DNA from: Symbiodinium natans
Taxonomy: Eukaryota > Sar > Dinophyceae > Suessiales > Symbiodiniaceae
Assembly: GCA_905221605.1 (NCBI GenBank)
Contig: CAJNDS010001473.1
Span: 1 to 17,486 of the forward strand
Direction of reading: 5' to 3'
Length of the DNA stretch: 17,486 nt
The notes under the pieces are model-generated. The model did not search any database and was not told where the DNA came from. It worked only from the letters and a program-made list of their open reading frames with translations. The position numbers and the translations under genes are program-made. This document shows positions 1-8,000 of the stretch, one piece after another. The first letter of the stretch is position 1, and each line of letters begins with the position of its first letter.

Positions 1-1434
1 CCCCAGGCGGGGCTGTTGAAGCAGGAGAAGGTGGCTCCAGGGGCATATCCCCGTCGTCGCGGTGGCCCGGAGTTGCAGCCGAAGTTCCCGGAACCATTGG
101 TGGAGCTGGAGGATCTCGACCACCCATTCCTGCTTGCTTCACCATCGGTGGTGGCGCCGTCTCTGGCGTAGGGAGGCAAAGGGCCTCTTGGACTGAGATA
201 TTGTCCTCCCTGCACTTCAAGCAAAATCTCAGCGCCTCTTCGGGGCCTTCGCCATGGAGGTCTTCGTCGGCCGAAACGGAGGTGGAGCTCGAATCGCTTG
301 ATGTAGACCCACCAGGACCAGCACGGGCCTTCGGCTTCAACCTCCGGCGCGAATCTCGCGCGGCCCTGCGGGCATTGCTGGCCTCCTTCGACCGCAATGC
401 AGCATCTGTTCGAAGCCTCAAACTCGTAGTGAGCTCGCCCCACGCGACACGTTCGTCGCGATACCGCGTAAAGCGCGGTCCCTCGAAGAGACGCGGCTCG
501 TGAAGGGCCAACAACGGGCGTTCCCCCGCCTTTGCATTGATAAAGGCGCGCAAGCAGATGAGGAGCCGCTGAAGATACCCCATTGCGCTTATGGAGCATT
601 CGCGCTCTCGGCGGTCGTTGCGCCCTCCCAGCGCCCTTGGTAGCGACGCCCAGCCTGTCCATGGCTGACAGGACGTCGTGGGGCCTCAGCCCCCATTCGA
701 AGAGGCCTTTTCCTTGGAGAAGAAGATGGAGGCGCTCCTCTGCAGCCAAGTCTTGATCCACAGTGGAGGTGGCCACCTCCCGAAATCTTTTGGGACGGCG
801 ACCTTCTTCTTGCACAGGTTCGGGAAGTACCTGTGGTGGATGTGGACCTTCCGGAAACCGCGGAAGCACCGAGTGCCACGGAGTCGGGGCTGCATATTCG
901 CTGGGACGAACCAACGTAGCAGACCCACCAAAGATCTGGCGAGTAATCGCCGGAGACCCCAGATGCTGCGCCACATAGGCCTCGCCTATGGTCCCGGCCA
1001 TGGCGAGGGAATCGTAAATGGCACTCGGGTCTGCTGGGGGCCCATAATAATGGGAAAGCTGGGGCATTGGTTCCCCAGGCCCGGGGTACAAATGGACCCC
1101 AAGCTCGGCAGCCTCCGCAATCCTCCTCCTCATATCGAAAAGCAAAGCATGATGCAAGGCGGTCAGGCGTTGTCCCGGAATGGATGGTGGCTGCGTGGTG
1201 TCCACCGGAGTAATCCTCGGCACATCGGAATCTCCAATATCCACGGGGGTCCGCCGCAATGGGGCGCCAATGCCCCCAATTCTCGGAGTCGGTAGGCGAA
1301 GGCTCCTGGACCGTCGCCATTGGCTCCTGGACCGTTGCCTCCTCCGGCGACGGGCCCACCATTGGCGAAACACTCGCCTCTCCACCAACTGGGTCCTCTA
1401 TCGCAGGCCCAGAGGTTTGGGAGCCACCCATCAT
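1..1434 (-). pseudogene. Second coding region downstream of Gag-protease, frameshifted and partial
   Basis: Protein-like sequence continues downstream of Gag-protease but moves between frames. The first frame starts at the ATG at 1434 (MMGGSQTSG, then acidic Pro-rich repeats with VQEP). Near 1280-1295 coding character passes to a second frame with motifs such as ALLFDMRRRIAEAAELGVHL and GTIGEAYVAQHLG. Near 622-630, in a G-rich run, it passes to a third frame with RLLICLRAFINAKAGERP and LLALHEPRLFEGPRF, then an Arg/Ser-rich stretch and CLKC. That frame is open from 685 to the window edge. Both shifts are equivalent to one extra base. Decay, sequencing indels or programmed frameshifting could each explain them. 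I do not recognise a known domain; it does not look like integrase or reverse transcriptase. It could be an accessory ORF of the element or an unrelated neighbouring gene. Confidence 0.45.
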
Positions 1435-4165
1435 GGAGCGGATTGCTGCTTTCCGAGCAACAAAAGCAAAAGGCTACTAGAACCAAAACACTCAAAGCTC
1501 CGGATCTGTTCCTTCGTGCACCTCCGAAAGGCGCTCCAATCCCTTGCATAAGCGAAAAACACCCCATGAAAAACATGACGCACACACGCAAAGCAAGCTC
1601 CAAAGCATGTATGTTCCCAAGGTTCCAAAGCAACATGCTCAAGCAATTCAATCCAAGCTCAAAAATCAAGCGCAAGCTCAAGCCAAACATGTCATGCTGC
1701 TTCTTAATCAAATTCAAGCCACACATGTCATGCTGTTTCCTAAGATCTTTGTCGAAAACAAGCTCTTCTTGAGGACTTTCGGGATTGAAGATCTCAGACC
1801 TAAACCCTCGAAGGAGAAACGAAAACGGAGTTGAAGACAAAGCGTGTCGGCCACACTGCTCATCATCGAGCTCATCGACCTTATGCAGGCTCTTTCCTCC
1901 TTTCTTCAAGATGCTCCTGGGAGCGGTCCGCTGTCCTGAGGGGATAGGAACCTCAGATCCTGGCACAACAGCGTCCTTCAGTGAATCAAGTTCCATGTCT
2001 TTAGGCCCTTCCGCCCCTTTCTTGGAGGAGGCTTTAGACTTCTTTCCCCCACTAAACGCCCACCAGGCCCGATTGTGACCAACCAACTTGATACTCTTCT
2101 TGTTCCCTTTGTACATTCGGGACCCCGTTTTGGACAGATAGGTCTTCCAACCCAATTCCGCCCCACACCATGGAGAGAGGACGTTAAACCCGACATCAGC
2201 CACCAACACCTCCCCGAGTCTCAGAAGAACATCACCGAAGTAGACTTCGATATCGACCACAGACGAAACGTCGATCGAACCTCCAGAGGCGTTGAACAGA
2301 CTGGCTGCCTTGTCGTGTGTCTTCACCACACGAAATCCTGAGATAAACTGGTTGGAAACTATGTGGCACGTAGCCCCACTATCAACCAACCAAACATCCC
2401 TCGGGCTAACCCCTAGGTGCGAGCACATCTGAGAGAGGTTTCCTCTTTGAGAAAACTTCGAGCCTAAGGCCCCCATTGAATCTCCAACTACGGTGCCTAC
2501 CGGCTTCACCTCTTCAGGCGCGTTCAGAACACGAGGAGGAAGAGAAGGTTCGGCCGAAGCTTCCCGCACTCCAGAAAAACCCAAAGCCATCAAGGTGGCT
2601 TCCCCAGAGTCTGCTTCCGATTCGGGCTCACCCAAGTAACGGCCTTTCCCTTTTCCTTTCTTCTTCTTCGACTTCTCCTTGCCCTTTCCGCGTCCTTTGG
2701 GGCTCTTGTCCCCTTGCTCGCTCCGAGGAGTTCCACCTCCCCGCGGCGTTCCTCCACCTTTGGGAGTTCCCCCACCTTTGGGGTTTCGGTCCCCTTTTCC
2801 TTTGTCCTTAGGCTTCTTTCGATCCTTTCCATGGTCGCCCTTGCCTTTGTCCGGACTGCCACCACCACGGGCCTTCTCATCCCTTTGCTTCTGCCAGCAT
2901 TTCTCGGCTTGGTGTCCCCGTTTCCCGCAGTAATCACACAAAGTGTCACTGAGGGATCGAGACGTTCCACCTGGAGCCTCACACAGTCGAAGCTGTTCTT
3001 CGTAGTACTTCAGACTGCTGCACAATGAGTTCCAGTCGTTGCTCTTCCCATGCAAGACAACGTATTGACGAAGCTCGGTATTCACCGCTTGCAAAAGGAT
3101 ACTGCACCGATCAGCCTCTGACAGAAGAAGTTCAGGGAAATTCGACAGCTTTGCCTCAGACCGAGAAAACTCATCTTCAAGGTGCCTAATGAGGTCAGTA
3201 GGCCGCCGAATATGTTGGCACGTGTGCTGCAACTTCAAACACTGGTCACGCACGAAGACGGCTTCCATGCGGGACACTATGCTGTACTGCTGTGTGATGG
3301 TGCGCATGGCCTCGTACCCACAGGCACTCAAAGCCTGTCGCTTCGAGCACGAGCGTAGCAACTCCAGACCCCTTTCCCACTTTGCCAGGGCTTGGGTCAG
3401 GTAGTAAAACAGCTTAGCGCTCCGCGCTGCAACTTCCACACTGAGATCCTTCTGGAGTATCTCGTGTTTCACCTTCACACACAGCTGAAGCTCCCGAACG
3501 AAAGACTCGTCCTGCAAAGCCAACCACGAGCTCAAAGTCTCCACATAGCCATGCCATGTTTCCACTTCTCGCATGCGTCCTTTGCTCATGCCTTGATGCT
3601 CCAGCAATGGCAAAGGCGGTAGGTACTTCTCCGCTCGGTTCTGAAGAGTGGACCCACCACTAAAAGAAGTAGACGAAGACGACCCCGTCGCTGCTGTGGC
3701 ACCAGGTCCCGAAAACGGGTCGGCAGTCTTGGCTTTAGCTGCAGCTTCAGCAACCAACTTAGCAGTCTCCGCTGCCTTCTCTTCGGCCTCGTTTCGGCGC
3801 TTCTCCTCCAAGTCCATGCGTCTCATGAGAGCAGCTATCAACTGCTGGTTCTGTTGAGTAGCCTGCCCTTGCTGACGCAAGAGCTCAAGTGTAGACTGGT
3901 TCTGCTGACGTAGCATTTCCAAAACAATGGCTTGAAACCCAGTCTCGGTTCCTCCACCGCTGGCTGTGGGCAAGGTTCCCCCTGCCTGACTGCCCGCTGG
4001 TGAAGCCTGCGCTTGAGCAGGAGTTGCCGGAGGGGACTCAAAGGGGTTCGGTGCTTCCTGAGGTCGCGTAGTTGTCTGGCCTGCTTGACCAAACAGCAAA
4101 GCCTCTTCTTCAGGACTCACGTCCGGCACCGGCACCTGAGAAGGGTCCGGAGCTTGGGCGGCCAT
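1163..4165 (-). CDS. Copia-type Gag-protease polyprotein
   Basis: A 1000-residue frame on the minus strand starts at an ATG in a strong context (ACCATGG). Residues about 75-148 are Gln/Glu/Ala-rich and probably a coiled coil. Residues about 175-405 are a helical, Gag-like region. A CCHC knuckle follows (C410, C413, H418, C423), which would bind RNA during particle assembly. A very basic Lys/Gly stretch with GGGTPK repeats spans about 425-525. The aspartic protease motif VDSGATCH has its catalytic Asp at 595, with a later GFNVLSPWC segment; it would cleave the polyprotein. Protein-like character fades after residue about 815 (near 1720). The tail is Cys/Phe/Leu-rich and is probably read-through of spacer, so the true product is likely shorter or is spliced or frameshifted. 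No integrase HHCC motif follows. No signal peptide is apparent. Confidence 0.8.
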   Translation of the reverse strand: MAAQAPDPSQVPVPDVSPEEEALLFGQAGQTTTRPQEAPNPFESPPATPAQAQASPAGSQAGGTLPTASGGGTETGFQAIVLEMLRQQNQSTLELLRQQGQATQQNQQLIAALMRRMDLEEKRRNEAEEKAAETAKLVAEAAAKAKTADPFSGPGATAATGSSSSTSFSGGSTLQNRAEKYLPPLPLLEHQGMSKGRMREVETWHGYVETLSSWLALQDESFVRELQLCVKVKHEILQKDLSVEVAARSAKLFYYLTQALAKWERGLELLRSCSKRQALSACGYEAMRTITQQYSIVSRMEAVFVRDQCLKLQHTCQHIRRPTDLIRHLEDEFSRSEAKLSNFPELLLSEADRCSILLQAVNTELRQYVVLHGKSNDWNSLCSSLKYYEEQLRLCEAPGGTSRSLSDTLCDYCGKRGHQAEKCWQKQRDEKARGGGSPDKGKGDHGKDRKKPKDKGKGDRNPKGGGTPKGGGTPRGGGTPRSEQGDKSPKGRGKGKEKSKKKKGKGKGRYLGEPESEADSGEATLMALGFSGVREASAEPSLPPRVLNAPEEVKPVGTVVGDSMGALGSKFSQRGNLSQMCSHLGVSPRDVWLVDSGATCHIVSNQFISGFRVVKTHDKAASLFNASGGSIDVSSVVDIEVYFGDVLLRLGEVLVADVGFNVLSPWCGAELGWKTYLSKTGSRMYKGNKKSIKLVGHNRAWWAFSGGKKSKASSKKGAEGPKDMELDSLKDAVVPGSEVPIPSGQRTAPRSILKKGGKSLHKVDELDDEQCGRHALSSTPFSFLLRGFRSEIFNPESPQEELVFDKDLRKQHDMCGLNLIKKQHDMFGLSLRLIFELGLNCLSMLLWNLGNIHALELALRVCVMFFMGCFSLMQGIGAPFGGARRNRSGALSVLVLVAFCFCCSESSNPLHDGWLPNLWACDRGPSWWRGECFANGGPVAGGGNGPGANGDGPGAFAYRLRELGALAPHCGGPPWILEIPMCRGLLRWTPRSHHPFRDNA
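1435..1760 (-). other. Low-complexity spacer between Gag-protease and second coding region
   Basis: On the plus strand this stretch is rich in CAAGC, CCAAAG and ACATGTCATGC words, and the last occurs twice (near 1687 and 1722). The minus-strand Gag frame stays open across it but becomes Phe/Cys/Leu-rich and loses the charge pattern of a soluble polyprotein. Its composition resembles the leader before Gag (4166-4807). An intron is possible: on the minus strand a T-rich tract followed by GAAAGCAG precedes the second coding region. This is inference without transcript data. Confidence 0.35.
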
Positions 4166-4807
4166 GGTCTCTACTGGAACGTCCTCAGACGCTCCGCTAC
4201 CATGTGAAAAACGCAGAGCTCTTTTTCACTCCACGCTTGAGCCAAAACACCAGAGGTGTTCGGCAAGTCTCTCGCAGAGTCAGCGCAGCTTCACTTTCGT
4301 GAATTCCATCTCAACTTTGTTAAACAAAGGAGGAACACATGCAAACGTCCTAATGCTTCTCAGGACTTCAGTGCTTCAGCAAAACAAGCATACAAGTGCA
4401 CAGCCACTCTGCTCGAACCTCAGTACGACGACACGAGCGAAGCGAGGGCCGCCCAAAGCATCTCGAGTGCTTCTCTGCTCATCATGCACACTCCAAGCAT
4501 CTCCCGTCAAGCTCAAAGCAAGAAACACTTTCAAGCCAAGCTCCAAACATGCTATGTCCATGCCTGTTTCTGCTAACACCAAACAAACGGTTCAAGCACA
4601 GTTCTCAACTCATGCAATGCAAACTCGTGGTTCATGTCACATGTGCAAGACATCCTGTCAACTGTAAAGGCACTCACAAGGAAGTCAAAAACTTTCACAA
4701 GAATGCGCTTGCCTTGTGTTCTTTTCTTGTTGTCGTACATTCAAGCTTTACTAGGGGTGCTCTGATGCGTCCTATGTTTCTCGTCGTTTATTGGTTCTAA
4801 ATGTGGA
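4166..4807 (-). other. Untranslated leader of the retrotransposon
   Basis: About 640 bases separate the primer-binding-like site from the Gag ATG. No long protein-like frame is present on the minus strand here. On the plus strand the tract is rich in CAAGCTC and CCAAG words and in poly-A patches, like the spacer at 1435-1760. Packaging signals would be expected in such a leader, but none can be identified by eye. Confidence 0.4.
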
Positions 4808-4821
4808 CCTGCGCGATACCA
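4808..4821 (-). other. Candidate primer-binding site
   Basis: On the minus strand TGGTATCGCGCAGG starts directly after the candidate LTR end AAAAACA. Copia-class primer sites usually begin TGGTAT or TGG, complementary to a tRNA ending in CCA, so position and first seven bases fit well. The following bases differ from the common initiator-methionine site (TGGTATCAGAGC), so the primer tRNA is not determined. Confidence 0.5.
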
Positions 4822-5102
4822 TGTTTTTCAGCGGTTTTCCAACGGGCAGTCCAGCCCCCCTTTGTCTCCAGAATCTCTGTGCAACTGTGAAAGAAAGATT
4901 TAATCACGAACAAATGTGGTCATTTGTCGTTAAACCACCAATTATTCTGCAAGCGTCTTGCCAACCGTAGCTGGCACATCATTACTCCAATTCCGTTCCA
5001 GTCATTCTCTCTCTGGCTGTGGAGACCCTTGCTAAATGGCCTGCTCTCTTTTTGTCACTCAATGGTCCTCTTCTTAAAATCAATTTCATCGTTGCAAAAA
5101 CA
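4822..5102 (-). repeat. Candidate 5' LTR
   Basis: The plus strand starts TGTTTTT at 4822 and has AAAAACA ending at 5102, a perfect 7 bp inverted terminus of the TG...CA type, giving 281 bp. A second AAAAACA ends at 5112 and would give 291 bp. The 4822 boundary is the better supported one because the primer-binding-like site adjoins it. The outer boundary is uncertain: a protein-like frame overlaps this end, and a shorter LTR of about 155 bp ending near 4976 is also possible. The partner LTR is outside the window, so neither end nor the target duplication can be verified here. Confidence 0.4.
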
Positions 5103-5344
5103 CTTAAAAACACAACTCCGGAGACAACCAATTTCTGAGACTGGTACATGTCTCGCTTCCCTCGGATGTACTCAAGCCCATTTGCGACGCTGCAGCCTTT
5201 ACTGAATGAACTTGCAGCACTCAGCTTGTTAACAACATTCAACGGATCGATGCCTGGCGCTCCTCGATCAATGGCTGAGCAGCACTTCCAGCTTCTTGGG
5301 CTCGCCTTGGCCCCCATAACGACCTCAAAGGACGGGTAGACCAA
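4982..5344 (-). CDS. Possible gene fragment with one membrane segment
   Basis: The minus-strand frame of 120 codons ends at a TAA at 4982 and stays open upstream of its first ATG to about 5400, where it still looks protein-like. Residues about 72-90 are hydrophobic (LVVSGVVFLSVFATMKLIL), followed by a basic tail, as in a single-pass membrane protein. I do not recognise a family. The last 40 codons overlap the longer candidate LTR, so either the LTR is shorter or the frame is chance. An opposite-strand frame (5148-5339) is also open, which lowers confidence. It may be the 3' exon or a relic of a host gene next to the insertion. Confidence 0.2.
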   Translation of the reverse strand: MVYPSFEVVMGAKASPRSWKCCSAIDRGAPGIDPLNVVNKLSAASSFSKGCSVANGLEYIRGKRDMYQSQKLVVSGVVFLSVFATMKLILRRGPLSDKKRAGHLARVSTARERMTGTELE

Positions 5345-5698
5345 GGCGTAAACAGTTGCGGGTGAATCCCTTGTTGGCTCCGGTCTGCAATCAGAGCACG
5401 GTCCAAACTATGCAGGCGCGGGGCGTTTTTTAGATCCGACATTTGAGAAGCTTGGGCTTTGACCTGGCCCATTCTCCAAATATTCCTTGTTTATAAGGCA
5501 GGCACTTTTTGGATGTTGATGGCATGTGGCCTTCGAAGCCCCCTTCGTCCTCAGCTTCCAAGCCTTCGAAGCCCTTGTATTTTAAATTCTTGAATCTTCA
5601 AAACATTTTAATATTTAATTCATTCAATTTAATACATTTTTAAATTAAAAAGAGACGAGGAGGAAGGGAGGAGAGAATGTGGAGTGGGGGAAAGGAGA
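5345..5698. other. Intergenic stretch with one isolated TTCGAA repeat unit
   Basis: No convincing gene is present. Positions 5530-5574 match one unit of the TTCGAA minisatellite found again at 6313-6746 (CTTCGAAGCCCCCTTCGTCC and a second CCTTCGAAGCCC). An AT-rich patch follows at about 5575-5650, then GA-rich sequence at 5651-5698 that resembles the interruption at 5871-5971. Confidence 0.5.
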
Positions 5699-6225
5699 AA
5701 GAGAGAAGGGAATGTATTCTAAATTCCACCCCCCTTGAATCTTTTTGTTTTTTGTATTTCATTTTTCGGAAAATTAGAGGAGAAGAGAGAAGGGAATTTA
5801 TTCTAAATTCCACCCCCCCCTCGAATCTTCTTTTGTTTTTTGTATTTCTTTATTCGAAAAATCAGAGGAGTCGTGACGAGACGGTTTTTGTTTAAAGAAG
5901 TAGACTTTATTTCAAATCACAAACAAGGGTGGAAGGAAGGGAGAAGCAAGAATGCGAAGTGGGAGGAAGGCAGAAGAGAGAAGGGAATGTATTCTAAATT
6001 CCACCCCCCTCGAATCTTGTTTTGTTTTTGTATTTCATTACCCGAAATCAGAGGAGGAGAGAGAAGGGAATTTATTCTAAATTCCACCCCCTCAAATCTT
6101 CTTTTGTTTTTCGTCTTTCATTCTTCGAAAACTCAAAGGAGAAGGGAGAAGGGAATGTATTCTAAATTCTACCCCCCTCGAATCTTCTTTTGTTTTTTTG
6201 TTTCATTATTCGAAGCTCAGAGGAG
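5699..6225 (+). repeat. Tandem array of 84-88 bp units (five copies)
   Basis: Copies lie at 5699-5782, 5783-5870, 5972-6056, 6057-6141 and 6142-6225. Each has the order GAGAAGGGAAT, TATTCTAAATTCCACCCCC, CGAATCTTCTTTTGTTTTT, TTTCATT, and ends in GAGGAG. The array is broken at 5871-5971 by a GA-rich tract. The sequences after copy 2 (CGTGACGAGACGGTTTTTGT) and after copy 5 (AGAGACGAGAGTGTTTTTGT) resemble each other, so a larger unit containing several monomers was probably duplicated. Frames through it repeat the unit and are not taken as genes. Confidence 0.85.
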
Positions 6226-6312
6226 TAGAGACGAGAGTGTTTTTGTTTCTGGAAGTGGAGCGGGGGGATTGGGGGGGGCGCAGCCGTGAGACTCTGGAGA
6301 TGCCCCCGTCTC

Positions 6313-6746
6313 TCACCTTCGAAGGCCTCGAAGCCGCCCCCCTTCGTCCTCACCCTTCGAAGCCTTCGAAGCCTTCGTCCTCACCCTTCGAAGCCTTCGA
6401 AGCCCCCCCCCCCTTCAAGCCCCCTTCGTCCTCCCCTTCGAAGCCTTCAAACCCCCTTCGTCCTCACCTTCGAAGCCTTCGAAGCCGCCCCCCCCTTCGT
6501 CCTCACCCTTCGAAGCCTTCGAAGCCCCCTTCGTCCTCACCTTCGAAGCCTTCGAAGCCTTCAAAGGCCCCCCCCCCTTCGTCCTCCCCTTCGAAGCCTT
6601 CGAAGCCCCCTTTCCTCCTCATCTTGGAAGCCTTCGAAGCCCCTTCGTCCTCGCCCTTCGAAGCCTTCGAAGCCTTCGTCCTCATCTTTCGAAGGCTTCG
6701 AAGCCTTCGTCTTCACCTTCGGCCTTCGAAGCCTTCAGACCTTCGG
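6313..6746 (+). repeat. TTCGAA-rich minisatellite, about 12 units of 31-36 bp
   Basis: The unit is roughly TTCGTCCTCACC, CTTCGAAGC, CTTCGAAGC, then a variable run of C. Each unit contains one or two TTCGAA palindromes. Unit length varies through the C run, so no reading frame is preserved, although all frames stay open because the unit lacks stop codons. Apparent proteins here (PSKPSK one way, GFEGFEGEDEGG the other) are therefore probably artefacts. Confidence 0.85.
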
Positions 6747-6774
6747 CCCCCCCCCCCCCCCCCCCCCCCCCCCC
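6747..6774 (+). repeat. Homopolymer of 28 C
   Basis: An uninterrupted run of 28 C ends the TTCGAA minisatellite. The complement is a G run able to form quadruplex structures. The exact length is likely to be unreliable in any assembly. Confidence 0.9.
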
Positions 6775-7045
6775 GTGGCTGAGCAAAATAGGGTCTATTT
6801 AGAAGCTACCGCCTGGGATTATTAATCAATTTTAGCATATCCAAGACAACCCAGCTACTTCTCCAACAACGTCTCACGCATATGCACTTAGACAACTCAT
6901 TTCGGACTGATAAATGTTTTGGCTCTTGCAATCTCAGACCCTAAGCCCGGAACCCTGACCACAAATTCGTACACTCTAAAACCCTACACAAGAAACTCTA
7001 TACCGTATTTCCTAAATTTAAACTCTAACTCCTAAACCCAGAATC
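6775..7045. other. Non-coding stretch with degenerate telomere-like words
   Basis: No gene is visible. From about 6938 to 7045 the plus strand has recurrent CCCTAA-like words: GACCCTAAG, GAACCCTGA, AAACCCTACA, AAACTCTA, CTCCTAAACCC. These resemble a decayed CCCTAAA-type repeat, the complement of the TTTAGGG telomere repeat reported for plants and several dinoflagellates. The copies are imperfect and spaced, so this is only a resemblance. Confidence 0.3.
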
Positions 7046-7862
7046 TAGAAAGAAAAGGAGGAAAAAGAAAGAATCATGCGCAGACGTTCCTGTGTTCCTA
7101 TCTTCGGAGTTCTTCTATTCCTATCTCTGCTGATTTTTCAGAATGGAAGGAGGGCTTCATTTTCCCTCTCACTTTTCCTTTCACTTTTCTTTTCTCACTC
7201 CAAGCAGAAGGGAGAAGACAAGGGAGAGAGGTGAGAGATAGAGAGCCCCTTACAGCTCAATAAATAGAAAGGTGACCAAAATGGATGAAAAGATCGCCTG
7301 CTTTCATTTCTAAACGGCCTGTCCCCGCCTTCTTTTCTTTGCACAGTGCAGACATAAATAAACACGAAAGAAGAAAGAGGGCCTTTCCCTACTATTTCCT
7401 TCGCTATCCTGGAATCCTGGTTCGGAAAAGAAAGGAACAGCTACCAGCCCCCCTCCCGACTTTCATCTTTCCATTTCTTTTGTTTCGTCACGCTCAAACG
7501 GACAGAAGAAGGGCGGCCTCTAGTGTTTCCTCGCCTCCTTCTGCACTGTTATAACTTCCTTTCTTTTCTCTTCTGTTGCTTTGTGTGACAGGTGCGGGGG
7601 CATTTCTTTCACTTTTCCCATCGAAGAAAGGCTCCCTTCCAATCCGCATATTTTCTTTTCTCTTCCTTCCGAAAAAGACTATAAGAGGCAGGGATAAACA
7701 GAATGAAAGAGGAGTCTCCTTTTTGCTTTCTGACTACCTTCTCACCACAAAAAGGAACCCTTCTCTTTCTTCCCTTGACTTTCTTTTATCTTGTTTGCAT
7801 TCTACGTTTCCCACTAAGAAAATGAGACAATGATGAAGATAAGTGAAGAAAGATCACCTGCC
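7046..7862 (-). repeat. Inverted partial copy of the GA-rich satellite
   Basis: The reverse complement of this segment matches the downstream satellite. At 7140-7170 the reverse complement reads GCCCTCCTTCCATTCTG, as at about 10785. At 7430-7560 it matches about 10490-10610 (GGCTGGTAGC, TTCTTTTCCGAACCA, GGAGGCGAGGAAA). At 7650-7855 it matches about 12010-12260 (GGCAGGTGATC, TATAGTCTTTTC-like, GGAAGGCAGCC-like). It joins two parts of the satellite that are not adjacent downstream, so it is a rearranged or deleted version. Frames within it are taken as chance. Confidence 0.7.
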
Positions 7863-8000
7863 TGCACGCAGGTTCTCGGGAGCTTGTCTCGACCGGGCTG
7901 TCCCTCCTTTCCCCGCACGTCCCTTCGCTTGTCCCCATTGATCTCTCGCGTCTCTTCCCTTTGCACTCTCTCGCCTCTGGCCCGCCTTCCATGCTGAAAA
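7863..8000. other. Spacer at the orientation switch of the satellite
   Basis: This stretch separates the inverted copy from the direct array. It is more GC-rich (TCTCGGGAGCTTGTCTCGAC, CCCCGCACGTCC) and I find no counterpart elsewhere in the window. No gene is seen. It would form the loop if the flanking inverted copies paired. Confidence 0.5.

Larger units (their letters stand above)
1..5102 (-). mobile_element. Copia-like LTR retrotransposon, 5' portion
   Basis: Reading the minus strand, the parts appear in the order of an LTR retrotransposon: a candidate LTR ending in AAAAACA at 4822, a TGGTATC-type primer-binding-like site directly after it, a leader, a Gag frame with a CCHC knuckle, and a retroviral-type aspartic protease. 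A further coding region follows to the window edge. The DSGATCH protease motif placed after a CCHC knuckle is typical of Ty1/Copia polyproteins. Integrase, reverse transcriptase, RNase H, polypurine tract and 3' LTR are not visible and would lie before position 1, if present. Two probable frameshifts in the second coding region suggest a decayed copy. Copia class is inferred from Gag-protease alone, because pol domain order cannot be seen. Confidence 0.75.

Noticed and set aside
201-503. Plus-strand 100-codon frame
   Set aside because: It is antisense to a better protein-like frame on the minus strand (RLLICLRAFINAKAGERP region) and appears to be its shadow.
6198-6825. Long Pro/Ser/Lys-rich open frames on the plus strand (PSKPSK) and a GFEGFEGEDEGG frame on the minus strand
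   Set aside because: The TTCGAA unit has no stop codon in several frames and its length is not a multiple of three, so the frames are open by composition and no single frame is kept.
6907-6928. Resemblance to the dinoflagellate spliced leader (TTTTGGCTC)
   Set aside because: Only nine consecutive bases match, the rest of the leader differs, and no retroposed gene follows. A chance match of this size is plausible in 17 kb.
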